Below are positions 1 to 9,759 of a stretch of DNA of 64,000 nucleotides, one piece after another; the first letter of the stretch is position 1; each line of letters opens with the position of its first letter. The translations under genes were made by a program, and so were the position numbers. The notes below the pieces were generated by a model. It did no database searches. It was not told the DNA's origin and saw only the letters and a program-made list of their open reading frames with translations. Source of the DNA: Pogonophryne albipinna (taxonomy: Eukaryota > Chordata > Actinopteri > Perciformes > Artedidraconidae); assembly GCA_028583405.1 (NCBI GenBank), contig CM053250.1:41410283-41474282 (forward strand), given 5' to 3'.

Positions 1-883
1 GGATACCGAATCAAGTTAGCAACACACGTTGAATAGCCTTTTAAGTTTAAACTCCGTTCTCTTAATGTCATTTCGTCCAACGTTGTTGAATTAGAGAAGA
101 GGGGCTTCTAAACGGGATTGTATGCGGGGGTGGAGGGAGTTAAATATTAGATAAATATAACTTTGGTGCGTGTAAGAGTGAGTGTTTTTAGCAGAGCCAT
201 ATTGTGTCCTTGTGATTATGTTGATTATTACCTGTCTGTATAATGTTGCAGCTCAGCTGATTTTGGATTGATGGCAAAGGGAGAGGGACTTAAGTGAGAG
301 TGAAAACACAAGGTAAGTTTAATACTACTGTTTTATATAAGTAAGCATACTAAACATGTATTCTATCACTGTATTATATAAGTAATCTTGTTAGTAACCT
401 ACAGTATGGCAGGTGGAGGGGCAGTGATGTTACAGGTGGAGGAGCAAGACTACAAGACTGCAAACTCACAAGACAGAGAAATCGAAGTTTGTTCTCCAGA
501 GAAGAGGTTGATTTCACTTCAATTTTTTCATATTTTCTAAAGATGTGGAAATGGCACAAAAAAAAACTTGAGAGCTGTAACCAAGACAACTGTAACAACA
601 TGAGTAGAGAGCCACCAAGGTTTTTTAAGTCCCTCTCTTACTCCATTTTGCCAACCCAAACTTCCAGGTACATGACGGGACACCTTGCTTGTTTTTGTTG
701 TTTGTGCTCCTCTGGCTGGGTGCTGGCAGGTGGAGGGCAGTGATCCCTTCCCTTCTTCCCTCAATCTTTGAGACTAATGTAAGTAGAAGACATGGCACTG
801 TAAATGTTCGAACATTTAAAATATTATACCACTTAAAAATAAGAAATATTACTTTTGTTACTAAGAGTTCATACTTATTATAC
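1..883. other. Unassigned sequence upstream of THAP fragments
   Basis: No recognisable gene or repeat family. There is an imperfect direct repeat of about 20 bp (near 405 and 725). Short open frames here have no recognisable motif; on the minus strand they could be degraded downstream parts of the THAP gene at 884-1079, but nothing supports that directly. Confidence 0.4.
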
Positions 884-1079
884 CTGTGTCACCTTTCACA
901 CTATCGCTGTGATCATGAGCTATGGGCTTTGTAGATACAGGTCCCGGGGTGAATCGTGGTGCAGGGGCCCTTCTCTTTTTGACAACAGGGCGATGCACGA
1001 AGATGGTGGGTATAGCCTCTGCTCTCAGCCTAGTCTTGCCCTTTTTTGTCTTGACAAACCGGTCTGCATCAAAATGTGC
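884..1079 (-). pseudogene. THAP-domain gene, candidate second exon
   Basis: Read on the minus strand this stretch encodes a segment beginning AHFDADRFVKTKKGKTR and running into AEAIPTIF, followed by a basic, proline-rich stretch. The order F-x(n)-L-x-AxPTIF is what closes a THAP zinc-finger domain (the AVPTIF box), so this looks like the C-terminal half of a THAP DNA-binding domain plus linker. A splice acceptor-like CCGCAG precedes it at 1080-1085 and a donor-like GTATAA follows at 878-883, giving a 196-bp exon. The expected cysteine and histidine just before the segment are not in the same frame, so either the exon start is wrong or the copy is decayed. It lies downstream, on the same strand, of a THAP N-terminal exon at 1656-1784. 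THAP domains occur in host regulators and in P, Kolobok and ISL2EU-type transposases; which one this was cannot be told. Confidence 0.5.
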
Positions 1080-1655
1080 CTGCGGAGTGACTTGAGGTTA
1101 CTTCACACACAGAACAACTCAGTTTTGTCTGCCCACATATTCCATAGTGGTTGAATACACAGTATTAGGAAACACTTTATACTTACTGGACATGTTATAC
1201 TCATTACATACTGTATATAAAATATGACCAAGAATGTGAGACAACTTTATAGAAATTCATATCACATCTGTTACTGATGCCATTTGTCATACTTTGTTAA
1301 ACTCACAAATAATAAAGTTCCATAACTTCAGTTGGGAACAGAGACCACACCTTATCTCCCCAAGGCAATTTCCCATCCAATAGGTGTGCTATATAGGTGT
1401 GTATAACCCTTTCTCCTGTCTGTTACTCCCTCTTTCAGCACAAGAACCAGAGGGGGATTCAATGGAGCCTGAATACCTGCACTGAGACCCTCGCCCTGCA
1501 CCCTGAGTCTCAACTCTCAGTGTTTTTCAAGCCTTTCCCTGTTTTTTTGTATTAAACAAAACATTAAGCTTTCCCAATGGTGTGGTTTTCGTTTTGTGAA
1601 AAAGTGCAAATGCAGTGTCTTATTATTCAAATGCAGTGTCTTATTATTCTAATAA
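1080..1655. other. Presumed intron between THAP pieces
   Basis: No coding signal recognised. The part from about 1385 to 1560 has a TATA-like run and a CT-rich stretch, which could be an LTR or UTR fragment, but no partner copy was found in the window. Confidence 0.3.
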
Positions 1656-1784
1656 TCACATATTTTTTTGCTGTTGGTCGTGAAATTGCTCCTGCTTCCT
1701 CCGCTCTGTGTCAGTGGGGAAGCCGTACATTCGTACTCCTTTCTCTGAGCGATTGGAGCATCCCCAGGCAGCACAGCAAACCAT
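1656..1784 (-). pseudogene. THAP-domain N-terminal exon
   Basis: A minus-strand ATG at 1784 sits in a strong Kozak context (CGCCACCATGG) and opens MVCCAAWGCSNRSEKG..., followed by a YGFPTDTERRK segment. This is the first half of a THAP zinc finger: the C-x(2-4)-C start, then the aromatic-FP box, then a basic run. The frame then goes on through a glutamine-rich tail to a stop at 1656 without the usual tryptophan, and no clear splice donor was found, so the exon end is uncertain or mutated. The matching second half of a THAP domain lies 0.6 kb downstream at 884-1079. The ATG chosen is internal to a longer open frame because the Kozak context and the THAP start coincide there. It could be an old host THAP gene or a transposase start; two further THAP starts lie within the next 8 kb. 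Confidence 0.55.
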
Positions 1785-2580
1785 GGTGGCGACTAGGAGG
1801 CAGCACAGCAAACCAGGACAACACGGAGGAAAAGGCACAGACAAACTGCATGATATGCTATTCAATGTTTATTGAATTCCATGTATTTGCAATGGATGTT
1901 CCTAAAACAACACATTTAACATCATCATCATGCTGCTGCTGCTGCTAGTCCTTTGATAGTCACCTGTCGGTCTCCTGTCCTTTCTGAAAGCCATAAAGAT
2001 GACATTAATCATTTAAATAACTTGTGTCCTCAATTACCATGGGATTACTGAAACTACCATGAATTTAAGAAAATGGTAGACATTAATCTAATCTGAATTT
2101 TAAAGCATTACTTTAGATCCCCTCCCTCTAAATATATCAATACACATTAGAAAGTGATGCTCCTGACTACCATACAAGTTTAAGAAGATAATATTGGTTT
2201 TAAAGAATTCAAAGCTATAAATAAACAGCAACAGGCTCTTTAACCAATGCACTGTTAGCCTAACATGTAAACTAGTTGTTCACACTAATCCTAATATTAT
2301 CACTTAATATTAGCAAATTCTATTTTATTTTTTAAAACATATTGATGTAAATACATACACATATCGATTTGTTGTATAAATATTGCAAATCAAAACCTTT
2401 ATTCACTAATAATTACCAAAAATCGTAGTTCTATCTCCTGTTATCAATGCATTCACATTGCCCGCCATGAACTTCCGGGGAACGATCCTCGTCTACATGA
2501 ACCACGTGACGATAACCGTTTTTGGACTTCCGTTGTCGTAACTCTATCGTCTATAGAGAACCGCAGTGACGCGTCGTAAA
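1785..2580. other. AT-rich spacer left of the YqaJ/THAP element
   Basis: No gene recognised. A short GCT trinucleotide run lies near 1930. The last 130 bp are GC-richer and contain a 16-bp motif at 2539-2554 that recurs with one mismatch, in the same orientation, at 9940-9955 just outside the right TIR of the following element. Confidence 0.4.
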
Positions 2581-2710
2581 ACCCGGAAGTAAACTTCTTC
2601 CGGTTCCTTCGTGAAAAACGCAATGCAAATTCTCCATAGGATTTTGGAAAATAGCTGGAAATAAGGTCTGTGGTTGACACACATTTAAGAGAGGGATCAC
2701 GTTTTGTTCA
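2581..2710 (+). repeat. Left terminal inverted repeat of the YqaJ/THAP element
   Basis: Matches the reverse complement of 9760-9905 over most of its length, including a shared block around 2640-2690 with very few differences. The right copy is slightly longer near its outer end. A related single end lies at about 57376-57490, in a cotl1 intron. Confidence 0.7.
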
Positions 2711-2889
2711 GCCGGATAATCTCCACATGTCTATCCTACTTTTATAATTTTTGAATCATAAATCTAGTCGCCAAAAGCGAAATGCTAACGTTATGCTATA
2801 AACGAACTACAAGCCAGTACAGCAGCAGGGTCGCACGACTTCAACGTCACGCCAACTTAAGATCGTTTCAACTGACTTGCACTGAAACT

Positions 2890-3062
2890 GCACTTTGAAC
2901 ACTTTAAATATATTAACATTTTAAACTGTATACCCCGTTTATCTAGGCCCTTTTTGTTTTGTTTTATGTATACATGTCACACTGTGGGAAACGATATTTC
3001 GATATTTCTGGATGTATAACACATGTAGAATTTTTGACAATAAAGCTGACTTTGACTTCCGC
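2890..3062 (+). repeat. LINE/SINE 3'-tail fragment
   Basis: Ends in a TTTTTGACAATAAAGCTGAC-type tail, a 3' end common to fish non-LTR elements and the SINEs that copy it. No coding part is left. It lies between the left TIR and the first YqaJ exon. Confidence 0.5.
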
Positions 3063-3121
3063 GTGCTTGCATATTTTAACAAAGCTTTTAATTTGAGCCA
3101 CACTGAATTTAACTAGAAGTC

Positions 3122-3286
3122 ATGGCTGTGTCAATTACCAGTCTGATATCGTTTTACAAAGATGACAAGAAGAGTGTAGATAGAGGAGAGAACCACTACA
3201 AGTCAGGACACATACAACAGTGCAGCCTAGATGAAGGTGTGCTTACCGGTGTTGTCAGGGCTAGCATGAGGGACAAGGTTTATAGT
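3122..3286 (+). CDS. YqaJ/SWIM protein, exon 1
   Basis: The ATG at 3122 opens a 55-codon exon beginning MAVSITSLISFYKDDKKSVD and ending in RASMRDKVYS. This resembles the N-terminus of a repeated fish family of SWIM-finger plus YqaJ-nuclease proteins (recognised from memory). A donor GTCAGT at 3287 keeps phase 0 with the acceptor CAG at 4621-4623. A better-looking donor (GTGAGT, 3291) would break the frame of exon 2, so the first was chosen. The intron has been expanded by a minus-strand L2 LINE. The exon itself is intact. Confidence 0.6.
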
Positions 3287-3390
3287 GTCAGTGAGTAGTG
3301 ATAGCAAGAGTACCGTTAACCTAGAGTTCATTTATTCACATTAATTCCCATCAACAAATCCATTTTATGTGTCACATGAAATCTTTATTA

Positions 3391-4474
3391 GGCAAGGCAA
3401 GTTTATTTATATAGCACTTTTCAACACAAGGCAATTCAAAGTGCTTTACAAAAAAAAATGAAAGACATTAAGAAAATGGCATTTAAAATCAGTCATTAAA
3501 AAGAAAAGCTAATAAAATAAACATTAAAAGAAAAAATACATGGATAAAAGTTACAGTGCAGTCTAAGATATGAATAGTTCAATTAAAAACAGCCTCAAAA
3601 AAAAGTCTTCAGACTGGATTTAAAAGTAGTCAGAGTTGCAGCGGACCTGCAGGTTTCTGGGAGTTTGTTCCAGATATTTGGAGCATAATAACTGAACGCT
3701 GCTTCTCCATGTTTAGTTCTGACTCTGGGGACAGAAAGCTGACCAGTCCCTGAAGACCTGAGAGATCTGGATGGTTCATCATTTAGCAGGAGGTCAGAAA
3801 TGTATTTTGGGCCTAAACCATTCAGTGCTTTATAAACCAGCAGCAGTATTTTGAAATCTATTCTTTGACACACAGGAAGCCAGTGTAAAGACTTCAGAAC
3901 AGGAGTGATGTGATCCACTTTCTTAGTGTCAGTGAGGACTCGAGCAGCAGCGTTCTGAATCAGCTGCAGCTTTCTAATAGATTTTTTAGTGAGACCTGTG
4001 AAGACACCATTGCAGTAGTCGAGTCTACTGAAGATAAAAGCATGGACAAGTTTTTCCAAATCCTGCTGTGACATTAGTCTTTTAATCCTAGATATATTCT
4101 TTAGGTGATAGTAGGCTGATTTAGTAACTGTTTTAATGTGACTGTTGAAACTCAGGTCAGAGTCCATGACTACACCTAGATTTCTGGCTTTATCTGTTGT
4201 TTTGAACATTGCAGGCTGAAGCTCAGCGCTAACTTTTATACGTTCTGCCTTGGCTCCAAAAACCATTACCTCAGTTGTATCTTTGTTTAATTGGAGAAAG
4301 TTCTGACACATCCAGTCATTGATTTGTTCAATGCACTTACTCAGTGTTTGAATTGGAGCATAGTCTCCTGGTGAAATGGTTACGTAAATGTGTGTCCGCA
4401 TAGCTATGGTAACTTATTTTGTTGTTCTTCATTATCTGAGCCAGTGGTAGCATGTAGACGTTAAAGAGAAGAGG
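3391..4474 (-). mobile_element. 5'-truncated L2 LINE (copy A)
   Basis: A minus-strand non-LTR retrotransposon piece. The 3' tail starts at 3391 (sequence reading toward GCTATATAAATAAACTTGCC on the minus strand). The open frame 4401-3595 encodes the RT thumb and C-terminal region of CR1/L2-type elements: a YLGV-like LGVVMDSDLSF motif, FIFSRLDYCN, LQLIQNAAARVLT, LHWLPVCQRI and AFSYYAPNIWNKLP. Just upstream the YADD region is frameshifted by a small deletion near 4400, and GPLLFNVYMLPL can be read out of frame to about 4474, where homology ends. The copy at 45815-46890 is nearly identical but points the other way. It lies in the intron of the YqaJ gene. Confidence 0.88.
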
Positions 4475-4623
4475 CCCCAAGATTACAAATATTACACACC
4501 AGAAAACACAGAAATATCCATGAAATAAACATACAGTAGGCTATAAACAATTAAAGGGATAATTGGGAAGGCATTACAAATGTAAATATATTTTTAAATA
4601 ATAACACAATCCCACCACCACAG

Positions 4624-5443
4624 GTATCTACAGGAGAAGAGGGAATTCTCTCCACAAAATGTGAATGCTCACGTGGAGAATGGAAATGCAGTCATGCGGC
4701 TGCATTAGCCATCTTTTCCATCCACAATTTCAGCTGCACTGACACCCCCTGTCAGTGGAAGAAGCCAAAGGCAGCTAAACGTACACATTCAGTGGAGGAG
4801 CTATTTCCTCCAACCAATAAGTCATTCAACCCGCTGACAAGAGAGCCCACCTCCGAAGATCGTGACTGGCTGAGGGACAGACTCGGGGGCAGGTTCTCAG
4901 GAATTTCTTGGCTTCTCTCCCCCGAGCCAGAAGAGGAACACTACAGCTTAGAAACACTTACTGTTCCTGAAATTCTCAAATCTGTTGGGCATCAGGGACC
5001 TGAGGCAATTGTGGCAAGCATGGCATTGTCTGAGGAGCAACAGAGGGCAATTCAGGTGGCTACCACTGGTCAGCGAACCAACCCAAACTGGCATTTGTTC
5101 AGGAAAGGAAGGTTGACTGCCAGCAACTTTGGAGCTGTCCTGAGGTCAAAGCGTGTGACTGCTTCCCTTAGTGCCAGGGTGCTAGGGCAACAACAGGCCC
5201 TTGATGGTGTTTTGTCTGTACAGTGGGGGACTATGAATGAATGTGAGGGCATCAGGGCATTCACCACTGCAACCCAGATGCAGGTCCATGAGTCAGGTTT
5301 GTGGCTCTCCCAATCAGGAGTGTTGGGGGCATCTCCAGATGGTCTGGTAGGGTCTTCCGCTGTGCTGGAGGTAAAGTGTCTCTACGGAGCCAGGGAAATG
5401 ACAATTAGTGAAGCATTGCAAATCAAGGGCTTCTGTGTCAGTA
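4624..5443 (+). pseudogene. YqaJ nuclease/SWIM finger exon 2, part one (interrupted)
   Basis: The frame opens at the acceptor CAG (4621-4623) and encodes a SWIM zinc finger (KCECSRGEWKCSH, CxCx(n)CxH), a linker, then a YqaJ/lambda-exonuclease-type nuclease core. Visible landmarks are RLTASNFGAVLRSKR, WGTMNECEGI, GASPDGLVG and LEVKCLYGAREM. The Asp in SPDG and the Glu/Lys of EVKC are the expected metal-binding residues of this PD-(D/E)xK-like family. The frame is broken at 5444 by a 2.9-kb transposon, so translation now ends at 5505 inside its TIR. The missing continuation resumes at 8381 after a 7-bp target duplication. A YqaJ protein normally acts as a 5'-3' DNA exonuclease; in transposons its role is not settled. 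With the insertion this copy cannot make the full domain. Confidence 0.8.
5437..5443 (+). repeat. 7-bp target-site duplication, left copy
   Basis: GTCAGTA here and at 8381-8387 flanks the long-TIR element exactly. It is codon-aligned with the YqaJ frame, so the empty site reads through without a shift. Confidence 0.85.
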
Positions 5444-5906
5444 CAACCCTGTCTCCTAAAAATTACGTTCCCACAGAACTAAACTGCATTCTCAATTACG
5501 TTTAGTCAGAAACGTATTTTCTCCCACGTTACGTTCGTTATGAACGTATCTCAAATACGTTTATTTTCTACATATCTTCTAGAAACATATTTTCTCCCAC
5601 GTTACGTTTCTTATGAACGTATCTTAAATACGTTTATTTTCTACATATCTTTGCCATTTATTGTCTTGCTTATAATAATGATAATAGTCATTTATAAATA
5701 TCATTTTAGAGCACACATTTGAAATCAGTAGGCGAGGCTGTAATTTCGCCAGCTGTTACTCTCATGAGCGAGACAGAAGATAATAGTTTTAACATGCCAA
5801 AAAGCTGCTGTGTCGTTTATTGCACCTCAAACATTAAAACAAATCCAGAGTTACGTGTTTCTGTACTTCCTCTAAGAAGAAAGGACAGTAACAGAAGATC
5901 TCTGTG
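5444..5906 (+). repeat. Left 463-bp TIR
   Basis: Near-perfect inverse of 7919-8380; I counted about eight substitutions and one single-base gap. The 73-bp subterminal repeat units begin at 5509 and 5582. Confidence 0.9.
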
Positions 5907-5907
5907 A
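5794..5907 (+). pseudogene. THAP-domain start inside the left TIR
   Basis: The ATG at 5794 opens MPKSCCVVYCTSNIKTNPEL and then a VLPL...NRRSL segment before a stop at 5905-5907. This is the N-terminal half of a THAP zinc finger: C-x(3)-C, a leucine/proline box and basic residues leading to the usual tryptophan, which is cut off where the TIR homology ends. In the right TIR the same sequence is present inverted, but a single-base deletion removes the ATG. The most likely origin is the 5' end of the transposase gene of the parent element, copied into both arms. The fragment is too short to fold as a full THAP domain. Confidence 0.65.
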
Positions 5908-5927
5908 CGCCAGATGTGGTGTTCGTA

Positions 5928-7384
5928 ATGCGATATGATATCCGAAAAAAATTCAGTTTAGGATGGCCGACACTACACTACCCATAATCCCCAGCTATCG
6001 TTTGGGACTACAATCCCGTTGACAAACCCCGTGATTAATCTTCAAACTCTGGGATTGGATGTTGGAGTGGCAGTGCGCCAAGGTTATGCCGAGCGTCAAG
6101 CTCTTTGAAATGGGACGAAACCACGGCAGACTATTCAAAACTGGACACGAACGCCCCCCCAGAACTACACATGCTGGCTATTGTGTTTCGCAACATGTTC
6201 TCTATGGCACGTCTCTACTGGGAATTGTAGTTTTAAAAGACGTTTCCCCCAAAATTAGAAGTTGACAGTATTAAACTGTGTACAGCCCTGGAGGTTTAGG
6301 CGATAGGAAACACATTGGTGTGTACACATTTAAAACATATAATTACTAAATGGGTGAAAATCGCTTGTATCCATAATGGGCAGCATTAATATATTCCCAC
6401 ATGACAGCTCATTGTTACTTTGTAATTCTACTCCACTACAATTCAGAGGTTAACCTGGTATTTTTACTCCACTACATTTATTTGAGTTACTTTGCAGATT
6501 CTGATTAATGATGTGAAATATAAACAACCCTTAAATCAGACTTTAGTTACACCTGAGTAAAATTCAGGGAAGGTGATTGTCAAGTGCCAACAATCAGGAG
6601 AGATATACCTATGAAAGTATGTACTCTTAATATTTTTTTCATCAAATAACATTATTCAACAAAAATAACATTATTCAACAAAAATAATTCAATGACGTGC
6701 TTTAACCACCAGGCGGTGCACACAAGGTATACACAGCATACTAATAATAACTTTGTATTATTAGTGTAGGACACTTATGTATGTATAACATCTGAAGATG
6801 TGTAGTTTTATTCATGTTTTTACATAATTTTACAGGATATTGCTATACTATTTCTCATGTTTTACTTCTACACATTAATATCTGATTTGTAAAACATCAC
6901 AGACAGAAAGGCATATCCGTCATTTAATGGTAAGCTATTGAAATTGTGATTCCATAGATGTGTCTCCCATCACCCAAATCCCCTGACTATTCTCTCAACT
7001 CAGTATTTACATTCTTATATTCAAAGAAAATCAGTAATATCTTTAAAAACTACAAGTCCTTTTCTATCAGCTGTGCACCGTTATGGTGTAAATATAACCT
7101 ATCTACCAATTGGATCAAATATAAAAGTCAGCCGAATTACTATTGATACTGCAAGGAGACGTATTTTGTGAAAAGAAATGCAAGATGCAGTTCTTCCTGT
7201 TTGTCCAGAAGTCTTCTCATCAGGGCTCTATAAATAAAGAACTACAGCAGATGTGTAATATTTAATGCAGCCGAACCGTGTATTACAATGCCGTTATGTG
7301 ATGACTTCCAAAGAGAAAAGCAAGAACACTCGGAATAAAGTATTATTATATATTTTTTAAATGTTTTCGGATATCATATCGCAT
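5928..7384. mobile_element. Possible inner nested element with 21-bp inverted ends
   Basis: The 21 bases at 5928-5948 (ATGCGATATGATATCC...) are the exact reverse complement of 7364-7384. They enclose about 1.4 kb with no recognisable coding. The segment from roughly 6400 to 6570 contains TACTCCACTACA-type sequence seen in a widespread fish hAT MITE. A target duplication for the inner element was not found. Confidence 0.4.
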
Positions 7385-7918
7385 CAACATCATATCCCAA
7401 CATGCATTGCGGCTAAAACATCCAATCAACGAGCTTCAAGCTGAGGATCTTGGGTAATCTGTTCAGTGGGTTTGTGGTGTGTATCGCTTGAAATGTCCCT
7501 TATAGGCCTACGTCTGTTTCCGGTGACTTTATTTACGGCTAAAAAGCCCAAGATTATAGAATTAAACGAATAAATAAAAACAAGGATAATTGTGTGTTAT
7601 TGTTGAGTAAATAACAGTGTGTTATTTAGAAAAGAATAACAAACTAGAAGGACATTTTTTTTTTTTTTAAATACAGATTTCAGTATTTTGAGGCTCTAAG
7701 CCCCATTTCTTTTCCTCACAGACGGAAAAAAAAGTCCGACATTATACGATTTAAAATAAAAACAAATAAATAAAAAGATAAAACACTGGCATGTAATTTA
7801 CGTTAGAATAAATAGAATGGTTTTAAATAATAGGAGAGTAAAATCTACGTCACTTTAAAGCCCCGCCCACTTTTGGGGAAACCAACGCTGTCATTTGAAC
7901 GGTGATCAAGCCTGAAGC

Positions 7919-8380
7919 CACAGAGATCTTCTGTTATTGTCCTTTCTTCTTAGAGGAAGTACAGAAACACGTAACTCTGGATTTGTTTTAATGTTTGAGG
8001 TGCAATAAATGACACAGCAGCTTTTTGGCTGTTAAAACTATTATTTTCTGCCTCGCTCATGAGAGTAACAGCTGGAGAAATTACAGCCTCGCCTACTGAT
8101 TTCAAATGTGTGCTCTAAAATGATATTTATAAATGACTATTATCATTATTATAAGCAAGACAATAAATGGCAAAGATATGTAGAAAATAAACGTATTTAA
8201 GATACGTTCATAAGAAACGTAGCGTGGGAGAAAATATGTTTCTAGAAGATATGTAGAAAATAAACGTATTTGAGATACGTTCATAACGAACGTAACGTGG
8301 GAGAAAATACGTTTCTGACTAAACGTAATTGAGAATGCAGTTTAGTTCTGTGGGAACGTAATTTTTAGGAGAAAGGGTTG
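7919..8380 (-). repeat. Right 462-bp TIR
   Basis: Inverse of 5444-5906. It lacks one base at the position of the THAP start codon. Confidence 0.9.
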
Positions 8381-8462
8381 GTCAGTAAGGAGGGAGAAAC
8401 ATTCAGCCTGCGTGAGGAGCATCCTTACTGGCACCAAGTGCAAGGTCAGCTTCACCTCACTG
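8381..8462 (+). pseudogene. YqaJ nuclease exon 2, part two
   Basis: After the second copy of the target duplication the YqaJ frame resumes and encodes EGETFSLREEHPYWHQVQGQ followed by LHLT. The HPYWxQxQxQL motif is the conserved helix of YqaJ/lambda exonuclease domains that follows the EVKC strand, so it directly continues the part at 4624-5443. After about 8462 the frame goes on in low-complexity sequence and stops; the remainder of the protein was not found, which suggests a deletion or an unseen splice. Confidence 0.75.
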
Positions 8463-9267
8463 CAAGAAAGAAGAAGACGTTTAAAAAATGTGAATCGTTT
8501 TTAATTTACATTTACTCGCCTTTGCAATGTTGTGGTTGTTAGAGTGTTAGGTTTCCTGTCAGCTCGTCTGTTGGGAAGATATCAAATATTAGTTTCATGG
8601 AAGTCACACCGTCACATATAAGAGCATTAAGACATACAGTACATAGGCTAAAACAAAACATCTAAAGATATAACCTTACACTTTGTCTCGTGAACATTTT
8701 CACTCTTTTGAAATTTGTATAGATGAAAATTGAACTAAATAAATAAATGGTAGATTAATCCATATTGAAAATAGGTGTCAGCTGCTACACTAATTATAAT
8801 AGTTATATTTCTTAATTAAGATAAGATATTACTGTATTGATCCCAATTTGGGAAATGTTTGTGTTGCAGCAGCATAACAAGAAAAACAAAATATAAGTTA
8901 TTATATATACAAAAGTATGTGAGGGATGGAATATTAAATTGAATATAAATGTAAAATGTACATGTGATTTGACGTCCAAGAGAAGCTATGGAGCAGAGAG
9001 TTCTCTGCCAGCCAGAGGTGATTTGTTATTAGTTCAATATGTCAAACTGATTTCCCTGACTACAATCTTTAGTTACATGGTGAACGTTATGCTGCTTGTA
9101 CTAATTAGACTTATCATATAAGCCACACAGGTTTTAATAGGATGTATTCATTATCTTTACTTATGTTGCGGTCTTTTCAGCAGCGCCATCTCTAAAACGG
9201 CGATACAGTCACTACCCATCATTTACATTTCACCGTGACATGGACAAAAATGTAACGTCAGCTTTAC
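8463..9267. other. Unassigned, with a LINE tail at about 8810-8890
   Basis: On the minus strand 8890-8810 reads like a fish LINE 3' end (ACACAAACATTTCCCAAATT followed by a GGGATCAATA-type tail). The rest shows nothing recognisable; any downstream exons of the minus-strand THAP gene are missing or too decayed to see. Confidence 0.4.
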
Positions 9268-9380
9268 CTCATGGCACGAATCCAGACTCTCCTTTGGAAA
9301 ACATTGGCCGGGAAACGATAGAACGAGCACGTTTCATGCAAAGACCTGTGGCTGCAACCCGGAGCAAAGCAACAAACCAT
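9268..9380 (-). CDS. THAP-domain first exon in the YqaJ element
   Basis: The minus-strand ATG at 9380 opens MVCCFAPGCSHRSLHETCSF, then YRFPANVFQRRVWIRAM, ending at an AG|GTAAAG splice donor (exon end 9268; 37 codons plus two bases). This is a clean THAP N-terminal half: C-x(4)-C, the FYRFP box, then the conserved basic-x-W. THAP fingers bind DNA and are used by many transposases to recognise their own ends. It lies just inside the right TIR of the 2.6-9.9-kb element and points toward the YqaJ gene, so it probably was the start of that element's transposase. No second exon could be identified toward 8463, so the gene is incomplete. Confidence 0.7.
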
Positions 9381-9759
9381 TGCGTAGCTAACTAGTAGCG
9401 CTAGCTATAGCTAACGTTAGCTAACGAAACGAACTGCCGAGTAAAATTGGAAAACACTGGTAATTAATTATTCCATAATTTGTAAAACTACGGTGTTAAA
9501 AAACGACAATTTCAAAAATACAGATTCTAATGGTCAGATATAGATATACAGATACTAAAGAGAGGCAGGTACTTGCTTTCAAGCAGAACACAGGGGAAAA
9601 CAAACTTAGCGGGAGTGTTTACGTGTTCGGCGTAATGACGTACAACGGCCTCGACAATCGCTGTAGTCCTATTCAGCCACTCGGTAACAACCATCGTTTT
9701 TCAGACACGTAAACTCTTCAAAAATCACCAGTGGGGTCACTGCTGATGTATTTAATGTC

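Larger units (their letters stand above)
5444..8380 (+). mobile_element. Long-TIR THAP-type DNA transposon, 2937 bp
   Basis: Bounded by 463-bp and 462-bp terminal inverted repeats (5444-5906 and 7919-8380) that I estimate to be about 98% alike, starting CAACCC and ending GGGTTG, with the 7-bp duplication GTCAGTA on both sides. It has split a YqaJ exon. Each TIR holds a two-copy subterminal tandem repeat of 73 bp rich in ACGT and, at its inner part, the first codons of a THAP domain. No transposase catalytic region is visible in the 2 kb between the arms, so this is a non-autonomous fold-back form. A 7-bp duplication is unusual (P and hAT give 8, Harbinger 3, Kolobok TTAA), so the superfamily is left open. 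Inside it a smaller inverted pair (5928-5948 and 7364-7384) suggests a second nested insertion. Confidence 0.82.

Noticed and set aside
489..743. Small plus-strand frame near the window start
   Set aside because: No motif, no splice support; overlaps frames of similar length on the other strand.
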